Shown piece by piece: positions 1 through 7,389 of a DNA stretch of 18,576 nt. The translations under genes were made by a program, and so were the position numbers. Numbering within the stretch: the first letter of the stretch is position 1; each line of letters begins with the position of its first letter. Source of the DNA: DATFJC01 sp964528795 (GTDB taxonomy: Bacteria > Patescibacteriota > Patescibacteriia > UBA2591 > UBA6264); contig CAZGUY010000013.1 in assembly GCA_964528795.1 (NCBI GenBank), positions 1 through 18,576 on the forward strand, read 5' to 3'. Under the pieces are notes generated by a model that was not told where the DNA came from, made no database searches, and saw only the letters and a list, made by a program, of their open reading frames with translations.

Positions 1-32
1 GTCTCTCCCGCGGCATTTTTTTGTAAAAAAAG

Positions 33-52
33 AAGGGGAGATTAATCCCCTT
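33..52 (-). terminator. Rho-independent terminator after the 181-aa membrane protein gene
   Basis: A perfect 7-bp stem (33-39 with 46-52) closes a 6-nt loop. It starts 18 nt past the stop codon of the membrane protein gene. A T-run follows on both strands (51-64 on plus, complement of 23-31 on minus), so it could stop transcription from either direction. Bases 1-24 hold nothing I recognise. Confidence 0.8.
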
Positions 53-70
53 TTTTATTTTTTTAAATTA

Positions 71-616
71 CTATGAAGAAGTTCCCATTAAGCTGAATAT
101 CCAGCCTATACTTAAAAGGATTAGAACAAGAGCTACTCCCCATAAAAGACATGGCACCAAACTCACTATTGCAACTAATATAGCTACGATTGTAACTGAT
201 CCAACCCATGAGCAAAGAAGTGAATATCCTATATCTCCTTTATCTTTCTCTCCTACAAAGGACAGTATATTAATAAGAAAAACAACTAATAATAGAATTC
301 CAGAAAAAATCAAACCCAAACCCAATGGCTTTGGTGTTTTAACAAGGGCTAAGAAAAAGGGTATTGATATTAAAGAAGCTAGTACAACTGAAAAAAACAA
401 AACTCTTTTTTTAAAACTTAACTCTGCCTCGTCCTTTCTGCCTGGACGAAAACCTATTCCATACAAAAGAATAGTAACAATTACAGCTATTATACCAACA
501 TCAAGTCTAGGCATTTTAGTAATCCATAATAAGGCATAAAATATTATACTAAATATTCCTAGCCCTAAAAGTCCGGAAGTAAGCATTCCATAGAAAATAC
601 TTTTACTTTTCTTCAT
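71..616 (-). CDS. Six-helix integral membrane protein of unknown function
   Basis: I do not recognise a family for this 181-aa protein. It is very hydrophobic, with about six predicted membrane helices near residues 10-32, 40-55, 72-92, 97-117, 131-152 and 154-176. The charged stretches between them are short: RPGRKDEAELSFKKR near 57-71 and GEKDKGD near 122-128. No catalytic or transport motif is visible. The ATG is well supported by a strong ribosome site (AAGGAGGT, complement of 621-628) 4 nt upstream. The gene is a single transcription unit with its own promoter (663-691) and terminator (33-52), separate from the hydrogenase operon before it. Its reality is certain; its function is open. 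Confidence 0.85.
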   Translation of the reverse strand: MKKSKSIFYGMLTSGLLGLGIFSIIFYALLWITKMPRLDVGIIAVIVTILLYGIGFRPGRKDEAELSFKKRVLFFSVVLASLISIPFFLALVKTPKPLGLGLIFSGILLLVVFLINILSFVGEKDKGDIGYSLLCSWVGSVTIVAILVAIVSLVPCLLWGVALVLILLSIGWIFSLMGTSS

Positions 617-662
617 GATAACCTCCTTTTTTATATTAACTTGTAATTATCAAACTAAGTTG

Positions 663-691
663 ATATTATCATAAAAATAGACCTTTGTCAA
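663..691 (-). promoter_or_regulatory. Promoter of the membrane protein gene, embedded in the hydAB terminator
   Basis: On the minus strand, TTGACA (686-691) is followed by a 17-nt spacer and TAATAT (663-668), with a TG one base before the -10 box (extended -10). The -35 box spans the loop and stem edge of the hairpin at 673-702 that ends the upstream operon, so the terminator and the next promoter share the same bases. Confidence 0.7.
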
Positions 692-702
692 GGTCTATTT
701 TT
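673..702 (-). terminator. Terminator of the endoQ-isc-mnmA-hydBA operon
   Basis: A perfect 13-bp inverted repeat (673-685 with 690-702) with a TGTC loop begins 15 nt past the hydA stop codon. Its stem carries the U-rich end. It overlaps the promoter of the following membrane protein gene. Confidence 0.7.
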
Positions 703-716
703 TAATAATACATAGT

Positions 717-2432
717 TTAGTCAAATTTTACTTCTTTATCTTTTTGGAAATAGCTTGTATGACAAACTAAATGCTTTTTATTTTTAGATTTTAAAAAGTC
801 ATTATAAACTTTTTTAATAATTGGATTTTTATGAGCTAATCTTATTTTAGTTTTTTTATCAATATCGTATAACCCTTTTGTACGCTTGTCCCTAATATTA
901 TCATTTACTGGTATTGGTTGTCCTCCTCCACCAATACAACCGCCTGGGCAAGACATAACCTCTATATAGTCATATAATTTAGGATTTTCAATAACTTGCT
1001 CAACTAACTTTTTTGCATTTTTTATACCACTTACAAAAGCAACATTTATTTTTTTATTATTAATACTTAAATTAGCTTTTTTAGCTCGATTTATGTCCTT
1101 AATATCTTTAAAATTAATATTTTCTATTTTTTTACCGGTTTTTTTATTATAAACTGTACGCAAAGCTGATTCCATCACTCCACCAGTTGAGCCATAAATT
1201 ACCCCTGCCCCAGTTGCCAAACCTAAGGGGTCATCTAAATTTTGGGGTTTTACTTTTCTAATATTAATATTATGTTTATGAAAAAGATAAGCTAATTCTC
1301 TTGTTGTTAAAACAAAATCAACCGGCTTATTGCCTTTTATTTTTAACTCGTCTCTACAGATTTCATACTTTTTAGATACACAAGGCATTATTGAAACCAC
1401 ACTAATATCACTTGGATCTATATTTTCTTTTTTAGCCCAGTATGTTTTTATAAGGCCACCTAAAATAATATGAGGTGATCTAACCGTAGTTAAGTTAGAA
1501 ATAAGTTGAGGATAATAAAATTCTACAAATTTAACCCAGGAAGGACAACAAGAAGTAAACATAGGAAGGTCTTTTCCACTTTCAAGCCTTTCCCAAAATT
1601 CTTTTGCTTCCTCTACGGTTGTAAAGTCAGCTCCAACACTAACATCAAAAACCTTGTCTACTCCCAACTTTTTAATAGCTGCCGCTAATTTATTAGGTAT
1701 AGCTGCTCCGTAAACACCAAATTCTTCCCCAATACTTGTTCTAAGAGAAGGGGCAAATTGAAAAATAACCTTTTTACCCTTTTGTTTAAGAGGGTCTTCA
1801 ACCTTTTCAAATTCTCCTACTGCTTCAAAACCTCCGGCTGGACAATGGACAATACATTGACCACAATATATACAATCTTTATCTTTGTCTTTAGTTGGAA
1901 AAACTTGAAAAAGATCATCATCTTTCTTTATTTCTAAAAAATCAACCGGACACACATCAACACAATTTCTACAATTAATGCATTTAGAACTATCAAATAT
2001 AAGTGAGGGACCAAATTTATAAATGGGGAAGTCTGATTTTCGATCTGCAAATCTAGTCTGCCTGACTTGATATTTTTCTGCCATATCTAAAAGCTCACAA
2101 TTAAAACTTAAAACACAATCATCACACTCCTTTGTATGCTGAGAAAATATTAATTCTAAATTAATTTTTCTTGCTCTTTTAATTTTTAAAGAGTCAGTAA
2201 TAATTTCCATACCTGGCTCAACTTTGGTAGAGCAACTTGTAAAAAGACCGTCTTTGCCTTTAATTTCAACTAAACATAACCTACAATTTGATTTAATATC
2301 TAAATCAGAATGATGACAAAGAGCAGGGATATAAATATCATTTTCAATTGCTACCTCTAAAATAGTTTTCCCTTTTTTACACTTAATTTTTTTGCCATTA
2401 ATTTTAATTGTAATTTTTTTACTCTTTTTCAT
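717..2432 (-). CDS. hydA: [FeFe]-hydrogenase catalytic subunit HydA
   Basis: Reversible proton reduction to H2. Domains in order: 2Fe-2S ferredoxin-like domain (C39, C50, C53, C67); His-ligated 4Fe-4S motif (H99, C103, C106, C112); two 4Fe-4S ferredoxin motifs (C151/154/157/161 and C187/190/193/197); H-cluster domain; short small-subunit-like C-terminus. The H-cluster signatures are TSCCPSW (293-299), MPC (349-351) and MSCPGGC (493-499), giving ligands C296, C351, C495 and C499. Their spacing matches Clostridium CpI (C300, C355, C499, C503). The proton-relay positions also match: C295, E275, E278 and R282, with Thr315 where CpI has Ser. At 571 aa it is a full CpI-like enzyme. The ATG overlaps the hydB end by 14 nt and lacks a ribosome site, which suggests translational coupling. 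Pairing with a NuoF-like subunit suggests an NAD(P)H-linked group A enzyme; this is inference. It would be cytoplasmic, as no signal peptide is seen. Confidence 0.96.
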   Translation of the reverse strand: MKKSKKITIKINGKKIKCKKGKTILEVAIENDIYIPALCHHSDLDIKSNCRLCLVEIKGKDGLFTSCSTKVEPGMEIITDSLKIKRARKINLELIFSQHTKECDDCVLSFNCELLDMAEKYQVRQTRFADRKSDFPIYKFGPSLIFDSSKCINCRNCVDVCPVDFLEIKKDDDLFQVFPTKDKDKDCIYCGQCIVHCPAGGFEAVGEFEKVEDPLKQKGKKVIFQFAPSLRTSIGEEFGVYGAAIPNKLAAAIKKLGVDKVFDVSVGADFTTVEEAKEFWERLESGKDLPMFTSCCPSWVKFVEFYYPQLISNLTTVRSPHIILGGLIKTYWAKKENIDPSDISVVSIMPCVSKKYEICRDELKIKGNKPVDFVLTTRELAYLFHKHNINIRKVKPQNLDDPLGLATGAGVIYGSTGGVMESALRTVYNKKTGKKIENINFKDIKDINRAKKANLSINNKKINVAFVSGIKNAKKLVEQVIENPKLYDYIEVMSCPGGCIGGGGQPIPVNDNIRDKRTKGLYDIDKKTKIRLAHKNPIIKKVYNDFLKSKNKKHLVCHTSYFQKDKEVKFD

Positions 2433-3402
2433 TTATTATTTTTTCAATTAATGTTTTAAATGGAATAACTGACCCTTTTCCTAAAGCGCAAAAACTTGTA
2501 TTTTTCAAAACAAAAAACAAATCATTAATTAATTGATTATCAATTTCTCTTTGCTCAATCATATAAGCTAATCTAAACATTCCTTCTCGACAAGGTACGC
2601 ACTTATCACAATTACTTTTTAAGAAGAATTTAACCCATTTTTCCATTAACTTAAATGGATCAGTTTTATTTTTGTTAAAAACAACAATCGAGCCTAAACC
2701 TTGAATAGGTTTGTCTAATTCATCAGGGGTTAAAATTTTTCCCATTATGCCATTTTCTACTTGAGCAAAAAAATCAAAATCAGGTAAATTATTTGTCTTT
2801 TTTAAAATCTGATAAACACTATTATTTATTGATAATTCATAAACACCCCCATTTTTAATATCGCCGCTTATAGTATAAAAACGAGTTTTATTATATTCAC
2901 CCTTTGAAACTTTTGAAATATGATAAAAAGTTTCTACATTATTTACTAAGGTTGGTGCCCCATATAAACCAGAAGTAGTTGGAAAAGGGGGTTTTATTCT
3001 TGGGATTGGCAGATTACCTTCAATATTTTCAATAAGAGATGTCTCCTCCCCTCCCAAATAACCACCTGACTTTTTAAATATCTTTGTATTTAAATCCTTT
3101 GTTAAACTTTTAATTTTAGGACCATACTTTTTATAATAATCTTTTCTTAAATAAAAATAAGCTTGAGAATTTTTAAAAGTATTTAAAGCAACTTTTACTC
3201 CATTTACTACTTCATCTAAATAATTATCTAAAATAAATCCATCCTTAAAAACATTAGGATCTCCTTCTGAACCATTACAGATTATATATTTTTTATCAGA
3301 TTTTTCTTTTTTAACCATTTCCCATTTTGAACCAGTAGGGAATCCAGCTCCTCCCCTTCCTTTAAGTTTACTTCTTTTTAATTTTTTTATAATATTTTTC
3401 AT
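2419..3402 (-). CDS. hydB: NuoF/HydB-like flavoprotein subunit, shortened, hydrogenase partner
   Basis: It probably passes electrons between NAD(P)H and HydA through FMN and one 4Fe-4S cluster. Visible motifs are GRGGAGFPTGSKW (15-27), GSEGDP (44-49) and GGEETSLIE (117-125) of the FMN/NADH fold, an SLBB-like part near 185-245, and a C-terminal cluster motif C265-xx-C268-xx-C271 with C305. It is 327 aa, against about 430 for NuoF and over 600 for bifurcating HydB. It starts almost at the GRGG motif, lacks any thioredoxin-like N-terminal domain, and ends soon after C305 without extra ferredoxin domains. The ATG overlaps the mnmA stop as ATGA. A GGAGGAGGG stretch lies about 16-25 nt upstream inside mnmA, too far to be an ordinary ribosome site. 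Cofactor selectivity (NADH or NADPH) cannot be read from the sequence. Confidence 0.9.
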   Translation of the reverse strand: MKNIIKKLKRSKLKGRGGAGFPTGSKWEMVKKEKSDKKYIICNGSEGDPNVFKDGFILDNYLDEVVNGVKVALNTFKNSQAYFYLRKDYYKKYGPKIKSLTKDLNTKIFKKSGGYLGGEETSLIENIEGNLPIPRIKPPFPTTSGLYGAPTLVNNVETFYHISKVSKGEYNKTRFYTISGDIKNGGVYELSINNSVYQILKKTNNLPDFDFFAQVENGIMGKILTPDELDKPIQGLGSIVVFNKNKTDPFKLMEKWVKFFLKSNCDKCVPCREGMFRLAYMIEQREIDNQLINDLFFVLKNTSFCALGKGSVIPFKTLIEKIINEKE

Positions 3403-4436
3403 AAAGCCTTTTTTATTATCCCTCCTCCTAAAACCTTATCTTTGATATAAAAAACAACCGATTGGCCAGGAGAAATTGATTTTTGGGGTTTTTCAAATTC
3501 AACTTTTACCTGTTCCTTACTCTTTGAAATAATTTTAGCCTCAAATTCGGGTGTTTCATATCTGATCTTTATCATTACTTTTAAGGGTAAATTAAAGTCC
3601 TTTTCACAAATCCAGGACAAATTATTAGCAATTAATCCATCTTTATATAATTTTTTTTCTTTCCCTACAATCAAAGCATTTTTTTCTTTATCCATTTCAA
3701 TAACATAAATTGGTTCTTCTTGACCACCTGGTAAACCTTTTCTTTGACCAATTGTATAAAAAGCTAAGCCTTGATGCTCACCTATTTTTTCACCATTTTT
3801 AAAAATTGGACCAGATTTAGGTCTTTGAGGGCAGTTTGTTTTTAAAAAATCCCGATAATCATCTTTAATAAAACAAACTTCTCTTGACTCGGTTTGGCCT
3901 AGATCAATATTGTTTTTTTTAGCTATTTTTTTTACTTTTTCTTTTTTTAATTTTCCTAACGGGAAAAGGGAATCTTTTAGTTGGTTTTGCTTTAATCTAT
4001 ATAAAAAATATGATTGGTCCCTAGTTTTATCTTTACCTTTATAAAGATAAAAACAATCTTTTTCTTTTTTTAGTCTAACATAATGACCAGTTGCAAATTT
4101 ATCTGCCCCTAATTTTTTTGCCTTTTCTAAAAGTAAACCAAACTTAATTTCCTCATTACAAAAAACGCAAGGGTTAGGAGTTAGGCCATTAAAATACTTA
4201 TTACAAAAATCAGTTACTATTTTTTTATTGAATTCTTTTTCTAAATCAAAAATATAATGCTTAATATCTAAAATATTAGCAATCTTTTTTGCCTTTTCAA
4301 TATTTTTATTAGCAAAACTGCCATGCTTCATAGTAATACCAAAAACATCATATTTCTTTTTTAACAAAAGAGCAGCTACTGACGAATCCTTACCCCCAGA
4401 CATACCAATAGCTACTCTTTTTTTATTTTTATTCAT
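3399..4436 (-). CDS. mnmA: tRNA-specific 2-thiouridylase MnmA
   Basis: ATP-dependent 2-thiolation of the wobble uridine (U34) of tRNAs for Lys, Glu and Gln, using persulfide sulfur from a cysteine desulfurase. Visible: PP-loop SGGKDSS (residues 13-19), the first catalytic cysteine C93 in NPCVFCN, GHYVR (117-121), the second cysteine C188 in EVCFI, GQRKGL near 230-235 and the C-terminal beta-barrel ending SPGQSVVFY. The 345-aa length is normal. I chose the ATG at 4436, which overlaps the iscU stop by 8 nt. An in-frame ATG at 4463 would add nine residues and a 35-nt overlap, and neither has a clear ribosome site. Lying directly after iscS and iscU, it probably draws sulfur from that IscS. Confidence 0.95.
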   Translation of the reverse strand: MNKNKKRVAIGMSGGKDSSVAALLLKKKYDVFGITMKHGSFANKNIEKAKKIANILDIKHYIFDLEKEFNKKIVTDFCNKYFNGLTPNPCVFCNEEIKFGLLLEKAKKLGADKFATGHYVRLKKEKDCFYLYKGKDKTRDQSYFLYRLKQNQLKDSLFPLGKLKKEKVKKIAKKNNIDLGQTESREVCFIKDDYRDFLKTNCPQRPKSGPIFKNGEKIGEHQGLAFYTIGQRKGLPGGQEEPIYVIEMDKEKNALIVGKEKKLYKDGLIANNLSWICEKDFNLPLKVMIKIRYETPEFEAKIISKSKEQVKVEFEKPQKSISPGQSVVFYIKDKVLGGGIIKKAL

Positions 4437-4809
4437 TTTTTTCTTTATAATTTTTGATAGCATCTTTTAGAGCATTCTCGGCCAGCATTGTACAATGATA
4501 TTTGTGAGCTGGCATCTTACCAAGCATTTCTTTTATTTCTTTGTTAGATATATTTAAGGCTTCATCTAAAGTTTTTCCTTTAACTAAATCAGTTAGTACT
4601 GATGTAGAAGCAATTGCAGCAGCACAACCAAAAGTCTTAAACTTCACGTCAGTTATTTTATTATCATCAATTTTTAAATAAAGCTCCATAATATCACCGC
4701 ACTTAGCATTACCTACATGTCCAGTTGCGTCAGGATCTTTCATTTCACCTACGTTATGAGGATTTTTAAAATGCTCCATTAATTTACTATCTTCACTAAA
4801 ACAACCCAT
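4429..4809 (-). CDS. iscU: Fe-S cluster assembly scaffold IscU/NifU-like
   Basis: Scaffold on which IscS-derived sulfur and iron are built into clusters before transfer to target proteins. This 126-aa protein holds the three cluster cysteines: C37 in GNAKCGD (with D39), C62 in FGCAAAIASTS and C106 in KYHCTMLA (with H105). The HscA-chaperone signature LPPVK of proteobacterial IscU is replaced by MPAHK (99-103), so dependence on an HscA/HscB pair is doubtful. The gene lies 31 nt after iscS and has no obvious ribosome site in its AT-rich leader. It overlaps mnmA. Neither IscA nor IscR is in the window, so this is a minimal Isc set. Confidence 0.95.
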   Translation of the reverse strand: MGCFSEDSKLMEHFKNPHNVGEMKDPDATGHVGNAKCGDIMELYLKIDDNKITDVKFKTFGCAAAIASTSVLTDLVKGKTLDEALNISNKEIKEMLGKMPAHKYHCTMLAENALKDAIKNYKEKNE

Positions 4810-4840
4810 ATAATTTTATATTAATGATTTATAATTTTGT

Positions 4841-6037
4841 TTATTTTAAAGGAGAAATATCTCTTAGTCTTTTTACAATAGGCCCTAACTTTTTTATAAC
4901 ATATTTAATATCTTTTTTCTTAGTATATCTACCCATACTAAAACGAACTGATGTATGAGCTCTTAAGTGAGTCATTCCCATTGCCATTAAAACATGAGAA
5001 GGTTCAAGTTCAGTTGAAGAACAAGCAGAGCCAGTTGATATGCCTATGCCCATTTCATCTAAAGACATTAAAAGAGCTTCTCCTTCTACGCCCTTTATAG
5101 CTACATTAACATTATTTGGTAATCTTTTTTTAGAATGACCATTTAATTTAACACCATCAATTGATTCTTTTAGTTGACTTATAAAATAATTTCTTAATTT
5201 TGTAAGACGCTTTTTTTCTTTTTTCATTTCATTTTCTGAAATTTCTACTGCTTTGGCTAATCCAATAATCCCAGGAGTATTGTGAGTTGAACCCCTTCTT
5301 TTTCTTTCTTGCTCGCCAGCATGAATTAAAGGTAAAAGTTTCACCCCTCCCCTTACAAACAAAGCCCCTACTCCTTTGGGACCATAAAGTTTATGAGCTG
5401 AAACAGATAACATATCAAGGTTTAAATCGTTTACATTAATAGGGAGATGGCCGAAAGTTTGCACTGCATCAGTATGAAAATAAATTGGAGTATTATTGTT
5501 ATTTTTTTCTCTATCTTTTTTAATCTCTTTAACTATTTTTCCTATCTTTTTAATTGGTTCAATCGTGCCTACCTCATTATTAGCATGCATTATAGAAACT
5601 AAAATAGTATTATTATTTATTTTGTCTTTAATATCTTGAGGATCAATTAAACCCTTTTTGTCGGGTTCAATATAACTTACCTTAGCTCCTTGTTTTTCTA
5701 AAAATTTACAAGTATTTAAAATTGCACTGTGTTCAATAGTAGAAGTTATAATATGAGGAGTGAAATTCTCATCCTGCATTAGCTTAAAGAAAGGTCCTTT
5801 AAGAGCTAAATTATCTGATTCACTTCCTCCACTTGTAAATATAATTTCTTTTGACTTTGCCCCTATAAAATCTGCTACTATCTTTCTTGACTTATCTAAA
5901 CCAACTTTAGCATCTTGACCAAATTGGTGCAAGCTTGAGGGGTTTGCAAAAATATCAGAAAAATAAGGCTCCATTGCCCTTTTTACTTTTTTATGAACCG
6001 GGGTTGTGGCTGCATAATCTAAATATACTTTTTTCAT
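4841..6037 (-). CDS. iscS: Cysteine desulfurase IscS/NifS
   Basis: PLP-dependent enzyme that converts cysteine to alanine and holds the sulfur as a persulfide. Visible: N-terminal YLDYAATTP (5-13), H103 in TIEHSA, the HANNEVG segment (151-157), the PLP lysine K216 in SAHKLYGPKG, and the catalytic cysteine C339 in STGSACSS (335-341) followed by LEPSHVL. The 398-aa length is standard for group I enzymes. The ATG follows the endoQ stop by 3 nt with no ribosome site, so translation is probably coupled. Downstream iscU and mnmA are its two expected sulfur acceptors, and the hydrogenase genes further on make Fe-S-dependent products. It is cytoplasmic. Confidence 0.97.
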   Translation of the reverse strand: MKKVYLDYAATTPVHKKVKRAMEPYFSDIFANPSSLHQFGQDAKVGLDKSRKIVADFIGAKSKEIIFTSGGSESDNLALKGPFFKLMQDENFTPHIITSTIEHSAILNTCKFLEKQGAKVSYIEPDKKGLIDPQDIKDKINNNTILVSIMHANNEVGTIEPIKKIGKIVKEIKKDREKNNNNTPIYFHTDAVQTFGHLPINVNDLNLDMLSVSAHKLYGPKGVGALFVRGGVKLLPLIHAGEQERKRRGSTHNTPGIIGLAKAVEISENEMKKEKKRLTKLRNYFISQLKESIDGVKLNGHSKKRLPNNVNVAIKGVEGEALLMSLDEMGIGISTGSACSSTELEPSHVLMAMGMTHLRAHTSVRFSMGRYTKKKDIKYVIKKLGPIVKRLRDISPLK

Positions 6038-6040
6038 AAT

Positions 6041-7309
6041 TTATATATTAAATAATTTTTTTTGATTAGATTTAATTTTTTCATTATCTTTGAATATTTT
6101 TACCTCTCCATATTTACCATCATAACCTGGACGTACTAAAAGATTACCGTTTCTTACCCTTTTTATTGCTTCGACTATCCTTTTATATTGTACATTATTT
6201 TTTATTTTATTCAAAGGGGTATCCAGCAAAATATCAAATTCACTTCCAATGTTCTCAATCATATCCCAATATATTTTCATAACTGTTTTTGCATCACGAG
6301 TTTTTAAACCAACACTTTCAGCTATAATTTTATCTAATTGAATAAGTTTTTTAAAACCATGAGCACTTTTAGGCTTAAACCCTAAATCTCGATCAGCTAG
6401 ACCATTTACTCTGTGAGATACACCAACAGTTAATTTTTTACCACATTCAGGACAAACACCTTTTTCTTTTATGGTTTTTTTAGGACTGAAACAAACATTA
6501 CATTTTCTATGGCCATCCATATGGTACCTCCCTTCTTCTGGATAAAATTCAACTGTATATAAAAATCTTTTTTTGTCTCCTTTTTTTAAAATATCAATAA
6601 TTTCATCATATGATAGTTTATTTTCATCAACCTCTAAAACATTAGCTTCTCTGCCAATATTTTTTAAAGAATGAGAATCAGAATTAGAAACTAAGGTATA
6701 TTTATCAAGATTTGATAAGCGCCAATTCATTAGAGGATCAGATGAAAGTCCTGTTTCTAAAGCAAAAATATGTTCTGACATATCCTCAAAGCACTCCTCA
6801 ATAGAATCAAAACCAGACTTTGACCCAAATAAAGCATACCAAGGCGTCCAAATATGGGCTGGTATAATTTCAAATCTTTCATCAATATTTTTTATAAGCT
6901 CTAAAAAATCTCTATCAGACATACCTAAAATTGGCCTACCATCAGAAGACAAATTAAAGTCTCTTTTTTTTAATTCCTTATTTAATTTTTTAACTTCTTC
7001 TAAACCAGGCGCCAAAACAACTTCATGAACTCTTCTTGTTTTATCGCCCTTTTTATAAATAAAAGAAATTTCTGTTGTAAAAATAAAAAAGACCTGTTTT
7101 TTAGATCCTTTTATTTTATATAAACCGTTACCACACGATTCTAATTTTTCTTCACACTCTTTTATCCACTTGGGATGAGTAAAATCAGCTGTGGTAATTA
7201 AATTAATTCCTTTTATATCTGCCCATTTTTCTAAACTATTTAAATTAAGCTTGGGTGAACAAGCCCTTGAAAAACGAGAATGGATGTGTAGATCTGCTAT
7301 TATACGCAT
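6041..7309 (-). CDS. Endonuclease Q family DNA repair nuclease (PHP domain plus zinc finger)
   Basis: Endonuclease Q cuts DNA 5' to deaminated bases such as hypoxanthine and uracil, and at abasic sites; it was characterised in Thermococcales and Bacillus. This 422-aa protein has the family plan. The PHP metal motifs are DLHIHS (6-11), TADFTH (40-45), E80, H95, H152 in PAHIWTPW and SNSDSHS (208-214). A zinc finger follows with C270-xx-C273 and C286-xx-C289, then GVSHRVNGLADRD (296-308) and a helical C-terminus. Family identity rests on remembered similarity of the zinc-finger and HRV-LADR regions; older annotations call such proteins UvrD or PHP proteins. It is the first gene of the operon. 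No ribosome site is seen, and the -10 box lies only 6 nt before the ATG, so the message may be leaderless. Confidence 0.88.
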   Translation of the reverse strand: MRIIADLHIHSRFSRACSPKLNLNSLEKWADIKGINLITTADFTHPKWIKECEEKLESCGNGLYKIKGSKKQVFFIFTTEISFIYKKGDKTRRVHEVVLAPGLEEVKKLNKELKKRDFNLSSDGRPILGMSDRDFLELIKNIDERFEIIPAHIWTPWYALFGSKSGFDSIEECFEDMSEHIFALETGLSSDPLMNWRLSNLDKYTLVSNSDSHSLKNIGREANVLEVDENKLSYDEIIDILKKGDKKRFLYTVEFYPEEGRYHMDGHRKCNVCFSPKKTIKEKGVCPECGKKLTVGVSHRVNGLADRDLGFKPKSAHGFKKLIQLDKIIAESVGLKTRDAKTVMKIYWDMIENIGSEFDILLDTPLNKIKNNVQYKRIVEAIKRVRNGNLLVRPGYDGKYGEVKIFKDNEKIKSNQKKLFNI

Positions 7310-7315
7310 ATTTTT

Positions 7316-7344
7316 ATAATATCATGATTTTACAAAAACATAAA
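7316..7344 (-). promoter_or_regulatory. Probable promoter of the endoQ-hydA operon, predicting a leaderless message
   Basis: On the minus strand, TATTAT (7316-7321) with a preceding TG (extended -10) lies 6 nt before the endoQ ATG. A weak -35 match (TTTATG, 7339-7344) sits 17 nt upstream, next to the thyX terminator. A start 6-7 nt past the -10 box would fall on or beside the ATG. Confidence 0.5.
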
Positions 7345-7353
7345 ATAAAAAAA

Positions 7354-7375
7354 GCTCCCTGTATTAACAGGGAGT
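7354..7375 (-). terminator. Terminator of thyX
   Basis: A 7-bp perfect stem (7355-7361 with 7368-7374), extended by a G-T pair, closes a 6-nt loop 15 nt past the thyX stop. On the minus strand it is followed at once by seven T residues. Confidence 0.88.
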
Positions 7376-7389
7376 ATTTATAACTAAAT

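Noticed and set aside
717..2432. HydA as a NuoG/NarF-like protein without hydrogenase activity
   Set aside because: All four H-cluster cysteines, the proton-relay cysteine and the MPC/GGCxGGGGQP motifs are present with CpI spacing.
4437..4463. Longer mnmA start (nine extra residues)
   Set aside because: It would overlap iscU by 35 nt and adds a Lys-rich tail not needed by the family; the 8-nt overlap at 4436 fits the other junctions in this operon.
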